Assembly (NCBI GenBank): GCA_046290435.1
Contig: JBKAGO010000041.1
Location: 1-64,000 of the forward strand
Direction of reading: 5' to 3'
Source of the DNA: CAVQUE01 sp046290435
GTDB taxonomy: Bacteria; Actinomycetota; Acidimicrobiia; Acidimicrobiales; UBA8592
DNA length: 64,000 bases
Below, one piece after another: positions 34,136 to 42,687 of this stretch (the stretch's first letter is position 1; every line of letters starts with the position of its first letter). Position numbers and translations under genes: made by a program. The notes under the pieces are model-generated. The model was not told the origin of the DNA. It searched no databases and saw nothing but the letters and a program-made list of their open reading frames with translations.

Positions 34136-35077
34136 ATGACGGCCACCGATGCGACGACTCCCCAGATCTCCCTCACGCTGCGCAGCTTCGCAGACGATCC
34201 GGTCGGGTGGGAGCCGATGATCGAGCTGGCGCGCATCGCCGACCGTGTCGGGCTGGACCGCCTGGCGTTGTCGGATCACGTCGTGTTCGGCGAGGAGCTC
34301 GACGCCTACGGCGATCCCGCGAAGGGCGGCACTGCCGGCGGGCGCCAACCCACCGGCCCCGACGGCCACTGGCTCGATCCGCTGACGACCATCGCCCACC
34401 TGACGGCGATCACGACGCGGGTGCGGTTCTGCACCAACATCCTGCTGGCGGCGTTGCGGCGCCCGGTGGTGTTGGCCAAGACCGTGTCGACCATCGACGT
34501 CCTGTCGGCGAGCCGCCTGGATCTCGGTGTCGGCGTGGGGTGGCAGCGTGCCGAGTACGACGCCGCGGGCCTCGATTTCTCCCGGCGCGGTGCCCTGCTC
34601 GACGAGACGCTCGAGATCCTCACGACGCTCTGGACCACCGATCGGGCCACCCATCACGGCGCGACGCTCTCGTTCGACGGGATCCACCAGTACCCCAAGC
34701 CCGCCGGTGGTGGCGCACCCATCTGGGTCAGCGGCACGGTGCAGCCCCGATCGATGGCACGGCTGGCCCGCTTCGGTTCGGTGTGGATCCCGTGGGGCGC
34801 CGACGCCGCCGACCTGGCCGAGTCCATTCCCCGCATGCGTGAGGCCGTCGCGGCCCACGATCGCGATCCCGCCGGCATCGGCGTGGTCGCCAACGTCGCC
34901 GCGGCGCGCGCCGACGACGGGACGATCGATCTCGACGCCACCCTCGACGGCGTGCCCGCGCTCCACGAGGCCGGCGCCACCGACTTCCGGATGCTCGTCC
35001 CGGTGCCCGCCGACCCTGCCGAGGCCGAGGACCTCCTGGGCGACATGGTCACCCGGTTCCGCGCCCGCACGAGGTAG
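34136..35077 (+). CDS. LLM-class (luciferase-like) oxidoreductase
   Basis: A 313-residue TIM-barrel luciferase-like oxidoreductase using FMN or, as in many actinobacteria, F420. Typical stretches are ADRVGLDRLALSDHVVF, ITTRVRFCTNILLAALRRPVVLAKTVSTIDVLSASRLDLGVGVGWQRAEYDA and the C-terminal APIWVSGTVQPR. The second of two in-frame ATGs (34127, 34136) is used. A RAYT-type palindrome begins two bases after the stop. Substrate unknown. Confidence 0.87.
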   Translation: MTATDATTPQISLTLRSFADDPVGWEPMIELARIADRVGLDRLALSDHVVFGEELDAYGDPAKGGTAGGRQPTGPDGHWLDPLTTIAHLTAITTRVRFCTNILLAALRRPVVLAKTVSTIDVLSASRLDLGVGVGWQRAEYDAAGLDFSRRGALLDETLEILTTLWTTDRATHHGATLSFDGIHQYPKPAGGGAPIWVSGTVQPRSMARLARFGSVWIPWGADAADLAESIPRMREAVAAHDRDPAGIGVVANVAAARADDGTIDLDATLDGVPALHEAGATDFRMLVPVPADPAEAEDLLGDMVTRFRARTR

Positions 35078-35079
35078 GT

Positions 35080-35169
35080 GGGGTCAGACCCCGCTTTCCC
35101 GCTTTCTCGGTTGCTCCACCGCCCGGGGTCACTCATGGTTCGAAAAGCGGGAAAGCGGGGTCTGACCCC
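35080..35169. repeat. RAYT-type palindrome, copy 5
   Basis: A 90-bp palindrome of the RAYT family between the stop codons of two convergent genes (LLM oxidoreductase and amidohydrolase). The arms begin and end GGGGTCAGACCCC/GGGGTCTGACCCC, with the extra A in the right arm that copy 1 also has. Its position makes it a probable terminator for both genes. Confidence 0.9.
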
Positions 35170-35174
35170 ATGGG

Positions 35175-36404
35175 TCACGCCCTGGTGAACGCCGGGCTCG
35201 CGTTGTCCGGTAGTTCGGTGAGCGGGGTCGCCAGCTCGGCGAGGGTGGGGCCGTGCTCGGCGGCGATCGGGGCCAGGGCGTCGAGGTCGAAGCCATAGAC
35301 CTCGGCAGCGGTGCCGCTGAGCACCGCCCGCAGCTCGTCGGGCGACCAGCCGGCGAAGGTGCGGCGCAGCGACTCGCGCGAGTGGGGGTGGGTTCCCTCG
35401 TCGTGGGGATAGTCGCTGCCCCACATGACGCGCTCGACGCCGATGCTGCGGATGGCCTCGGCGTCGCTCGGCGTCGGGAAGCTGGCCCCGATGTAGCAGT
35501 TGCGGGCGAAGTACACCGACGGCGGCTCGGGCAACAGGCCCTTCACCTCGAACTGGAGCTCGCCGACACGGCCCGTGTCGTTCATCTGGTGCCAGAAGTG
35601 ATCCATACGTTCGAGCACCGCCGGCACCCAGGCCACGCCCTGTTCGGTCATGACCAGCTTCAGGTCCGGGAAGCGGTGGAACGCCCCGGACAACAGCATG
35701 TGCCACAGCGTCCGGTTGGCGAAGAACTGCACCTCCATCAGCATCAGGAAGCCGGTGGCGGCGTGGTTGGCGTAGTTGGGCAGGCCACCGCCGCCGTGCT
35801 GGGTGACCACCAGGCCCCGTTCCTCACAGACACGCCACAGCGGGTCGTAGTGGTCGGTGTAGAGCGGCGGGACGCCGAGATCGGGCGGGACGGCCGGCAT
35901 GAGGATGGACCGGAACCCGTTGTCGGCCGCCCAAGTGGCGTCGGCGACGGCGTCGTCGATGTCGTTCATGAACACCTGCGCCAGCCCGATGCGTTGGCCG
36001 GGCAGATGATCGCACCAGTCGGCCAGCCAGCGGTTGTGGGCACGGATACCGGCGAGGCGGCGCCGGTAGCTCTCGGCGCTGCGTGGCGGATAGGCGATGA
36101 GCTGGCCGGTGGGGAAGAACGGGGGCACCGTGTTGGGGAACACGACCTCGCCGATGACGCCGTCGGCGTACTGCTCGGTGGTGCGGCGTTCGTCGTCCCA
36201 GTTGCGGGTCTTGACGCCGTCGGTGAGGTCCCGGAACGGGTTGGAGTACTTGGCGCGCCAGGCGTCGAACTCGTCGTGCCATTCGGCCTCGAGGTACTGG
36301 CGGTACTCGTCGGTGGGGGCGCCCGCGTGGCAGTCCGACGACAGCACCACCAGGTGCTCGTCGGTGTCGGCGTCGGGGGAGGTGGTGGGGTCGGTGAGGG
36401 TCAT
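35175..36404 (-). CDS. Amidohydrolase-2 family (TIM-barrel) hydrolase
   Basis: A 409-residue amidohydrolase-2 protein like the 2,3-dihydroxybenzoate/ACMS decarboxylase group. The N-terminal metal site is in SSDCHAG (DxH), the central histidines are in VTQHGGGG and SGAFHRFPDLKLVMTEQG, and the aspartate is in GSDYPHDEGTHPHS. In actinobacterial catabolic clusters this subfamily is common, with hydrolysis or decarboxylation of ring-derived acids. The ATG overlaps the stop of the upstream DegT-fold gene (ATGA), so they are co-translated. Confidence 0.87.
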   Translation of the reverse strand: MTLTDPTTSPDADTDEHLVVLSSDCHAGAPTDEYRQYLEAEWHDEFDAWRAKYSNPFRDLTDGVKTRNWDDERRTTEQYADGVIGEVVFPNTVPPFFPTGQLIAYPPRSAESYRRRLAGIRAHNRWLADWCDHLPGQRIGLAQVFMNDIDDAVADATWAADNGFRSILMPAVPPDLGVPPLYTDHYDPLWRVCEERGLVVTQHGGGGLPNYANHAATGFLMLMEVQFFANRTLWHMLLSGAFHRFPDLKLVMTEQGVAWVPAVLERMDHFWHQMNDTGRVGELQFEVKGLLPEPPSVYFARNCYIGASFPTPSDAEAIRSIGVERVMWGSDYPHDEGTHPHSRESLRRTFAGWSPDELRAVLSGTAAEVYGFDLDALAPIAAEHGPTLAELATPLTELPDNASPAFTRA

Positions 36405-37597
36405 GAGAACTCCGAGAACAGGTCGTCGAGCTGGGTGGTGATGAAGCCCATGTGGTCGGCGTCGAGGCCGTGGTGGATGGGCAGCGAAACGGCGTGATCC
36501 ATGATGTGGTCGCAGTGGGGGAGCCCGGTTTCGGGCGCCCGGTGCTCGATGGCGGCGAACCCGGGCTGGCGCAGGATGTTGCCCGTCCAGACCATGCGGG
36601 TGGCGACACCGCGGGCGGCGAGGAACTCCTGGGCCTGGGTGCGATCGAACGGGGCGTCGTCGTCGATGGTGAAACAGAACCGCATCCAGGTGGTGTCGGT
36701 GTCGTCGGTGGTGCGTGCCGAGGTGACGCCCGATCGGGTCGCCATGAAGTCGTGGAGACGCTGCCAGTTGTCGCGGCGTTGCTGGTTGAAGCCGTCGAGT
36801 TTGTCGAGTTGCACCAGGCCGTACGCGGCGCCCATCTCGGAGGGCTCGAAGTTGTAGCCGATGGTGTCGAACACGAAGATCAGGTCGTAGGGCGTGCCGT
36901 CGGCCAGCGGTCCGAAGCGGTCGGTCTGACCCTTGCGGGAGCCGAACAGGTACGACTCCGAGCGTCGCCCCCAGCGCCGCAGCGACAGGCACAGGTCGTG
37001 CAGGTCGGGGTCGTCGACGCCCACCAGGCCGCCGTTGCCGCCGGCGGTCATGGCGTGGGAGCGGGCGAAGCTGGTGACGGTGATGTCGCTGCGGGTGCCG
37101 GTGCGGCTGCCGCGTTGCCAGCTGTCGAGCACGTCGCAGGAGTCCTCGACGACCTTGAGCCCGTGCTCGTCGGCGATGGCGCGGATGGCGTCCCAGTCCG
37201 GGCAGTTGCCGCACAGGTTCGGGGTGAGGATGGCCTTGGTGTTCGGGCCGATCATCTCGGCGATCTGGTCGACGTCGAGCTGGTAGGTGGCGGGGTCGAT
37301 GTCGACGAACACCGGCACGATGCCCGACTGCACCATGGGGGCGATGTCGGTCGAGAAGGTCAGCGGCGAGGTGATGATCTCGTCGCCGCGCTCGAGGCCC
37401 AGCAGGTCGATGGCCAGCCGCAACGCGGACGAGCCGCTGTTGACCATCACGCCGTGGTGTTTGGCCAGCAGCTCGGCGACGCGGGTTTCGAGCGCTTCGA
37501 CCGAGGCCCCGATGTCGAGCATGGAGGTGCGCAGAACCTCGACCACGGCGTCGATCTCGCGTTGGTCGTGGTACGCGCCGGCAGGAGGCAGTTGCAT
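36401..37597 (-). CDS. DegT/DnrJ/EryC1-fold PLP enzyme with His for Lys
   Basis: A 398-residue PLP-fold type I enzyme of the DegT/StrS family. The stretch NSGSSALRLAI binds phosphate and VVEDSCDVLDS supplies the aspartate. The position of the Schiff-base lysine, before TAGGNGG, is His181 (SFARSHAMTAGGNGG). This substitution is the mark of 3-dehydratases such as ColD or E1/RfbH rather than aminotransferases. The Fe-S cysteines of E1 are missing, so ColD is the nearer model. ATG at 37597 is used; a TTG at 37606 is in frame. A ketosugar dehydration role is likely, but no other sugar-nucleotide genes are nearby. Confidence 0.8.
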   Translation of the reverse strand: MQLPPAGAYHDQREIDAVVEVLRTSMLDIGASVEALETRVAELLAKHHGVMVNSGSSALRLAIDLLGLERGDEIITSPLTFSTDIAPMVQSGIVPVFVDIDPATYQLDVDQIAEMIGPNTKAILTPNLCGNCPDWDAIRAIADEHGLKVVEDSCDVLDSWQRGSRTGTRSDITVTSFARSHAMTAGGNGGLVGVDDPDLHDLCLSLRRWGRRSESYLFGSRKGQTDRFGPLADGTPYDLIFVFDTIGYNFEPSEMGAAYGLVQLDKLDGFNQQRRDNWQRLHDFMATRSGVTSARTTDDTDTTWMRFCFTIDDDAPFDRTQAQEFLAARGVATRMVWTGNILRQPGFAAIEHRAPETGLPHCDHIMDHAVSLPIHHGLDADHMGFITTQLDDLFSEFS

Positions 37598-37604
37598 GAT
37601 CGCC

Positions 37605-37628
37605 AACCTAGGTTAGGCCGAATCCTAA
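37605..37628. promoter_or_regulatory. Candidate operator in divergent promoter region
   Basis: The 72-bp gap between the DegT-fold gene and the divergent TetR gene holds the perfect palindrome AACCTAGGTT (37605-37614). It is followed by TTAGGCCGAATCCTAA, which gives a DtxR/IdeR-like half-site TAGGTTAGGC and a second half AATCCTAA two bases out of register. On the minus strand, TAACCT could be a -10 element for a near-leaderless transcript of the DegT gene. The TetR protein encoded to the right, or a metal regulator, may bind here. Confidence 0.45.
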
Positions 37629-37669
37629 TGCAAGTAGGACAGGTCGCCGCGGTCGGGTAGTGTCCAGGC

Positions 37670-38314
37670 GTGGCCGCGAAGAACGAATCCGAAGGCGACT
37701 CCTCGACGCTCGTCGCGACCAGGCGCCGGATCCGGCGCGACGACGTGATCGATCAGGCCGTCGCTCTCGCCGACGAAGGCGGTATCGCCGCCGTCACCCT
37801 CGCGTCGATCGCGGACCGCCTGGGCTGTCGGGCCCCGTCGCTGTACACCCACGTCGACAGCCTCGACGACGTCCTCGAAGCTGCTGCGACCCGGGCCACC
37901 ATGGAGTTCGCCGACACGCTGCGCGACGCCGTGATGGGGCGCTCGGGCGAGGACGGCGTCCGGGCATTCGCAGCCGCCTGGCGGCAGTGGGTGCGCGTCC
38001 ACCCGGGGCGCTACGCGCTGTCGCTGCGCCGTCCGGCACCCGAGGCGCGGCCCGCCCGTCGCTCCGCCGGCGGGGGAGCCACAGCGGCTGCCGCCGCCGT
38101 GCTGCGATCCCTCGGTGTCCCCGACGTGCAGGTCGCCGACGCCGGACGTGCGTTGCGGGCCACCCTTCACGGTTTCGCCCAACTCGAGGCCGAGGGTTCC
38201 ATCGGCCGCGACCCCGACCGGACCTTCGCCGTCGTCGTCGACACCGCTGTCGCCGGGCTGCGTGCCTGCTGTGTCGACGCCGCCATCACCACCCCAGGAG
38301 CACCCCCGCCATGA
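37670..38314 (+). CDS. TetR/AcrR-family transcriptional regulator
   Basis: A 214-residue TetR regulator. The N-terminal HTH runs from RRIRRDDVIDQAVALADEGG to LGCRAPSLYTHVDSLDDVLE (about residues 18-66). The C-terminal domain contains WRQWVRVHPGRYALSLRRP and LHGFAQLEAEG, the WHG-type TetR C-terminal domain. The start is GTG. The stop overlaps the ATG of the following SDR gene (ATGA). It probably controls itself, the SDR gene and the divergent DegT operon in response to an unknown small molecule. Confidence 0.87.
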   Translation: MAAKNESEGDSSTLVATRRRIRRDDVIDQAVALADEGGIAAVTLASIADRLGCRAPSLYTHVDSLDDVLEAAATRATMEFADTLRDAVMGRSGEDGVRAFAAAWRQWVRVHPGRYALSLRRPAPEARPARRSAGGGATAAAAAVLRSLGVPDVQVADAGRALRATLHGFAQLEAEGSIGRDPDRTFAVVVDTAVAGLRACCVDAAITTPGAPPP

Positions 38315-39129
38315 CCGTCCCCGTCGCCTTCGTCACCGGCGCCTCCCGAGGCATCGGCCGGGCCTGCGCCATCGCCCTGGCCGGAGCCGGCTACGACGTC
38401 GCCGTCTCGGCGCGCACCCTCGTCGACGGCACCGCCACCCTCGACGACACCGACGTCACCGTCCCCGGCGGGCTCGACACCACCGTCGCCGCCATCGAGG
38501 CAACCGGTCGCCGCGGCTTCGCGGTCACCATGGACCTGCTCGACCGGCCGTCGGTCCTCGCCGCGGCCGACGCGGTCATCGACCACTTCGGCCGCATCGA
38601 CCTGCTGCTGAACAACGGCATCTACCAGGGCCCCGCATCGATGACACCCATCCTCGACCTCGACGACGAGGACGAGGTCTTGCGGCTCTTCGACGGCAAC
38701 GTGCACGCCCAGGTGGCGCTGATCCGCCATCTGCTGCCCGGCTTCATCGCCCAGGGCGGGGCCACGGTGATGAACATGATCTCGGCAACCGCCTACCTCG
38801 ACCCACCCGGCCCGATCGGCAAGGGCGGATGGGGGATGGCCTATGCCATGACCAAGGCTGCGTTTGCCCGGGTCGCGCCGATCCTGGCGGTCGAACACGG
38901 CGACGACGGCATCGTCGCCTACAGCATCGACCCCGGCCACGTCGCCACCGAACGCATGCGCCTCAAGGCCGCGCAGCGTGGGTTCGACCAGCACTTCACC
39001 GCCGCGGGACCCGAGGTCATCGGCGCGGCGGTGGCATGGCTGGCCACCGATCCCGACGCGCCCGCCACCTTCGGCGGCCAGGTCGTGCACGCCCAGCGAG
39101 AGGCCAAGCGCCGCGGTCTGTCGGCCTGA
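38311..39129 (+). CDS. SDR-family oxidoreductase
   Basis: A 272-residue short-chain dehydrogenase, translationally coupled to the TetR gene. The cofactor loop TGASRGIG is at about 9-16, and the NNG of LLLNNGIYQGP replaces the usual NNAG. The catalytic residues are in MISATAY and the later AYAMTKAAF (Tyr and Lys). Likely substrate of regulation by its upstream partner. Biological substrate unknown. Confidence 0.87.
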   Translation: MTVPVAFVTGASRGIGRACAIALAGAGYDVAVSARTLVDGTATLDDTDVTVPGGLDTTVAAIEATGRRGFAVTMDLLDRPSVLAAADAVIDHFGRIDLLLNNGIYQGPASMTPILDLDDEDEVLRLFDGNVHAQVALIRHLLPGFIAQGGATVMNMISATAYLDPPGPIGKGGWGMAYAMTKAAFARVAPILAVEHGDDGIVAYSIDPGHVATERMRLKAAQRGFDQHFTAAGPEVIGAAVAWLATDPDAPATFGGQVVHAQREAKRRGLSA

Positions 39130-39139
39130 GGAAGCAGGG

Positions 39140-39247
39140 TCGACGACCATCCAGGACATCGTGCTGGTCGACATCGACGGTGACGGTGACTACGGCATCG
39201 TCACCGCCGAGAGCGACGACGCCAATCGGGTGGTGCGAAACTCCTGA
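39140..39247 (+). pseudogene. Remnant of an FG-GAP/VCBS-repeat protein
   Basis: After the SDR stop, an open stretch of about 36 codons reads TTIQDIVLVDIDGDGDYGIV and continues TAESDDANRVVRNS before a stop. This is one FG-GAP/VCBS repeat unit with the calcium loop DIDGDGD. It has no start codon or ribosome site of its own and no signal peptide, so it is the C-terminal scrap of a lost surface protein rather than a gene. The intact FG-GAP protein at 50134-51843 is not an obvious source. Confidence 0.65.
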
Positions 39248-39263
39248 GTCCGTTCGCAGAGGC

Positions 39264-40052
39264 TCAGATCTGGTCCTTGATGCGTTGCAGCAGGTTCTCG
39301 CGCACCGCGGCCACCGAGGCCTGGTGGCCGGCGAGGGCCTGGTACTCCTGACCGACCCGCATGGCCGAGCGCGCGCCCATGACCTCGAACGAGCGATGGA
39401 CCAGCCGCTTGTTGATCTGCTGCAGATCGGGCGCCACCGTCGCCACCCGTCGGGCCATGCCCAGCACCCGTTCCTCGAGCTCGTCTGCCGGGAACGCCCG
39501 GTTCGCCCAACCCACCTGCACCGCCTCGACGCCGGTGTAGGCGTCGCCGGTCAGCATCATCTCCATCGCGGCCCGGAGGCCGACCACCGGGGTGTGGTAC
39601 GCCCAATCGGGCGGGCTGATAACCCGGGTGACCGGGTACCCGATCTGGGCGTCGTCGGCCACATAGACCAGGTCGCACGCCGTGGCCAGCTCCGTGCCGC
39701 CCGCGTACGCGTAGCCGTGGACCTGGGCGATCGTCGGCTTGGCGAGATCCCACATCGAGAACCATCCGTCGGTGGCCTGGCGGGCCCACTGCCCATCGCC
39801 GGGCGCCGAATGGTACGGCGTGTTCTCCATGAGGCCGCCCCCGAGGTCGTAGCCCGACGAGAAGCACGGACCGGCACCCCGGATGATCGTCACGTGCACA
39901 TCCGGGTCGTTGTCGTGGGCAGCCAGCGTCTCGAAGAGCTCGGTGCGCATCGCGGTGTTGATCGCGTTGCGCTTCTCGGGCCGGTTGAGCGTGATGCGCC
40001 GGATGGTGGGCTCGGGTTCGTCGACGAGGATGAGGGGCGAGGGCTCGGTCAT
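39264..40052 (-). CDS. Enoyl-CoA hydratase/isomerase (crotonase) family protein
   Basis: A 262-residue crotonase-fold protein acting on acyl-CoA esters. ITLNRPEKRNAINTAMRTEL and IIRGAGPCFSSGYDLGGG give the first oxyanion-hole strand, and YAYAGGTELATACDLVYV gives the second. The usual acid/base glutamates are not obvious, so the exact reaction (hydration, isomerisation, hydrolysis) is open. A single gene, ending near the FG-GAP remnant. Confidence 0.87.
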   Translation of the reverse strand: MTEPSPLILVDEPEPTIRRITLNRPEKRNAINTAMRTELFETLAAHDNDPDVHVTIIRGAGPCFSSGYDLGGGLMENTPYHSAPGDGQWARQATDGWFSMWDLAKPTIAQVHGYAYAGGTELATACDLVYVADDAQIGYPVTRVISPPDWAYHTPVVGLRAAMEMMLTGDAYTGVEAVQVGWANRAFPADELEERVLGMARRVATVAPDLQQINKRLVHRSFEVMGARSAMRVGQEYQALAGHQASVAAVRENLLQRIKDQI

Positions 40053-40084
40053 CCCCGGAGGGTAGGCGTCCGGCTCCAGCCAGG

Positions 40085-42583
40085 TCAGCGTGTCCCGACC
40101 GGCGCCTGGCGGTCCACGAGTGCGACGAGTTCCTCGAGCAGCATCGGACGCCCGAACAGGTAGCCCTGTGCGACATCGGCGCCCATCGCCTCGAGGCGCT
40201 GCGCTGTGGCCGGATCCTCGACACCTTCGGCGGTGACGCTCAGCCCCAGGCTGTGACCCAACCCGATCACCGAACGGACGATCGCCTCGTCCGGGGAGCT
40301 GGTCGTCATCGCGTCGACGAAGGTCCGGTCGACCTTCAACTCGTCGAGCGGCAGCGACCGCAGGTTGACCATCGACGAATAGCCGGTCCCGAAGTCGTCG
40401 ATGGACACCCCGACACCGGCATCGGCGAACTCGTGGATCGTCCGGTGGATGACCCCGGTGTTGTCGATCACGTGGGACTCGGTGATCTCGATCATCAACC
40501 GCGAGAGGTCCACGCCGAACACCGCTGCCGTCGCGATGGTGCGGCGGACGAGGTCGCTCTGGCGGAGGTTGTTGGCGGTCAGGTTGACCGACACGGTCAG
40601 GTCGTCGGGCAACGCGAGGGTGGCCTGCGCGGCGAGACTCATCGTGACGTCGCCCATCTCGTCGCCGTAGCCGGCCATCGAGACCAGGCCCAGGAAGTCG
40701 TCGGGGGCGAGCAGGCCGAGCTCGGGATGCTCCCAACGCACCAACGCCTCGGCACCCACGACGCGCCGGGTCCGCAGGCAGACCTTCGGCTGGAACCGCA
40801 GCACGAACTGGCCGCCGATGAAGGCGTCGGTCAGCGCGCCGAGCAGTTCCAGATGGTGCCGGTCGGCATTGAGGTCGGGCGAGAAGTAGCGGTGGCCCTG
40901 CTCGTTGCGCTTCGCCGCGTACATGGCCACGTCGGCGCGTCGCAGGAGACCCTCCGCCTCGGACGCATGCAGCGGGCCGAAGGCCACGCCGACGCTCGCG
41001 CCCAACACGACCGAAACCGACTCGACGCGCACCGCGGTGCGGCAGCGATCCAACACCTCGGCAACGAGTACTTCGACATCACCCGGGTCGCCGCCCTCGA
41101 CGAGGATGGCGAACTCGTCGCCGCCGAGGCGGGCGATGACATCGTCGCGGCCGCACAGACGCCGCAGCCGATCGGCGATCACCTCGAGGACCTTGTCGCC
41201 GGTGAGGTGCCCCAACGTGTCGTTCACGTTCTTGAACCCGTTGAGGTCGAGCAGCAGCAGGGCCAACCGATCTCCGCGCTCGAACCGTTCCGTCATCGCC
41301 GCGAGCAGCACGGCGCGGTTCGCGAGCCCGGTCAGGTGGTCGTGACGGGCCTGGTGCAGGATCTTGGCGTTGGCGCGCTCTCGCTCGGTGACGTCGTCGA
41401 CGAGCATGCCGATGCTGCCACCCGGCAGTTCGCACAGGTCGATCTCGAGATGGCGCGGCTCGTCGTGGGGGTCGACGACGAGCATCGGGGGGAGCCGGAG
41501 GGTGCCGTCGCGGTGGAGACGATCCAGCGCCGCCTGGAGATGCGGCTCGGAAGCGAGGAAGGGGAGCAGCGCCTGCATGTCGTGAGGCCGCTCCAGCGGC
41601 CCGCCCAGCCAGCCGAACGGGTCCGTGGCTGCGATGACCACCAGGTGGTCGTCGGTTCGGTCGAGGACCAGTGACATCTGATCGAGCCGGTCGATGAGTT
41701 GCTGACGCTGGAGCATGCCGAGCCGGTGGTGCCGCTCGTCGGTCACGTCGATGGTCACACCTCGCAGCACGCGGCCCTCGGCTGTGGTGACCCACTCCAC
41801 CTGATCGCGCAGCCAGCGCTCCTGGCCATCGGGGCGCAGGAACCGGTACTCGAGCACACGGAGTCTGTCGTCGGGGCCCCGGAGGCGGGCGAAGTGGCCG
41901 GCTGCGTCGCCGTGGTGGATGTAGGGCGTGAACCCGCTCGATTGCAGCTTCGCACGGTCGACGCCGAGCAACTCCTCGCAGCGGCCCGTGATCCAGTGCA
42001 GTGCGCCGGTGACGGTCTCGGCCTCCCAGACGAGCACCGGGACCGAGTCCGACACGGCGCTCAGACGTACCGTGCTCTTGCGCTCGCGCTCGACCTTTGC
42101 GGTTGCGCCCACGATCAGAGCAGGCATGAACACGGCAGCGACGACGAGATGTGCCACGGCGCCGTCGACCGGACGAAGGGTGGCAACGATCCCCATCGTC
42201 GCAAGTGAGGTCGACGCGAGACGGACAGTCCAGATCGGGCGAAGGAACGCGACGGAGCCGGCGATGTTCAGCATCTGGAACAGAAAGCACGCCGACCACA
42301 GCGTCGGTTCGATGGCTGCCACGACCGAGCCGCTCACGACGGCCAGCAGGTCGAGCAAGCCGGTCGGGTTGGGTACGCCGACGATACGTCGGATCACGAA
42401 GTGTGCAGGAAACGCCACACCCAACAAGAAGATGGCGAGCAGCGCACGGTTGTCGCCGGCGACGGGCAGCCAGGCGCACGCCAAGGCGAGTGCCAGGACG
42501 ATGCCGATGCGCATGCGGAACTGTGTGCGGTCGAACAGCGCCCCGCCTGCGGCTGCTGTGTGGCCTCGAACCATCTTTCCCAA
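40085..42583 (-). CDS. Membrane GGDEF-EAL cyclic-di-GMP signalling protein
   Basis: An 832-residue protein. The N-terminal half begins with about five to six membrane helices (25-160), a PAS-like domain (about 170-285, with LLGVDRAKLQSSGFTPYIHHGD) and a second PAS-like region (about 300-400). The GGDEF domain has an intact GGDEF motif at 487-491 and the EAL domain an intact EAL at 612-614 with DDFGTGYSSM and EGVE, so both synthesis and breakdown of cyclic-di-GMP are possible. It is alone, upstream of nothing in the same operon. It would tie a membrane or redox signal to a life-style switch. Confidence 0.92.
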   Translation of the reverse strand: MGKMVRGHTAAAGGALFDRTQFRMRIGIVLALALACAWLPVAGDNRALLAIFLLGVAFPAHFVIRRIVGVPNPTGLLDLLAVVSGSVVAAIEPTLWSACFLFQMLNIAGSVAFLRPIWTVRLASTSLATMGIVATLRPVDGAVAHLVVAAVFMPALIVGATAKVERERKSTVRLSAVSDSVPVLVWEAETVTGALHWITGRCEELLGVDRAKLQSSGFTPYIHHGDAAGHFARLRGPDDRLRVLEYRFLRPDGQERWLRDQVEWVTTAEGRVLRGVTIDVTDERHHRLGMLQRQQLIDRLDQMSLVLDRTDDHLVVIAATDPFGWLGGPLERPHDMQALLPFLASEPHLQAALDRLHRDGTLRLPPMLVVDPHDEPRHLEIDLCELPGGSIGMLVDDVTERERANAKILHQARHDHLTGLANRAVLLAAMTERFERGDRLALLLLDLNGFKNVNDTLGHLTGDKVLEVIADRLRRLCGRDDVIARLGGDEFAILVEGGDPGDVEVLVAEVLDRCRTAVRVESVSVVLGASVGVAFGPLHASEAEGLLRRADVAMYAAKRNEQGHRYFSPDLNADRHHLELLGALTDAFIGGQFVLRFQPKVCLRTRRVVGAEALVRWEHPELGLLAPDDFLGLVSMAGYGDEMGDVTMSLAAQATLALPDDLTVSVNLTANNLRQSDLVRRTIATAAVFGVDLSRLMIEITESHVIDNTGVIHRTIHEFADAGVGVSIDDFGTGYSSMVNLRSLPLDELKVDRTFVDAMTTSSPDEAIVRSVIGLGHSLGLSVTAEGVEDPATAQRLEAMGADVAQGYLFGRPMLLEELVALVDRQAPVGTR

Positions 42584-42687
42584 TCGGCGGCGGATGCGAG
42601 CCGATGAGGTACGGGGCGGGTTCAGGCACCGTTCATGTCAATAGGGTCGCAACGGTGGACGGTCCCTCGGGCCCGCTCGGCGACCTC

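Noticed and set aside
36401..37597. Sugar aminotransferase call for the DegT-fold gene
   Set aside because: The Schiff-base lysine is replaced by histidine, which speaks against transamination.
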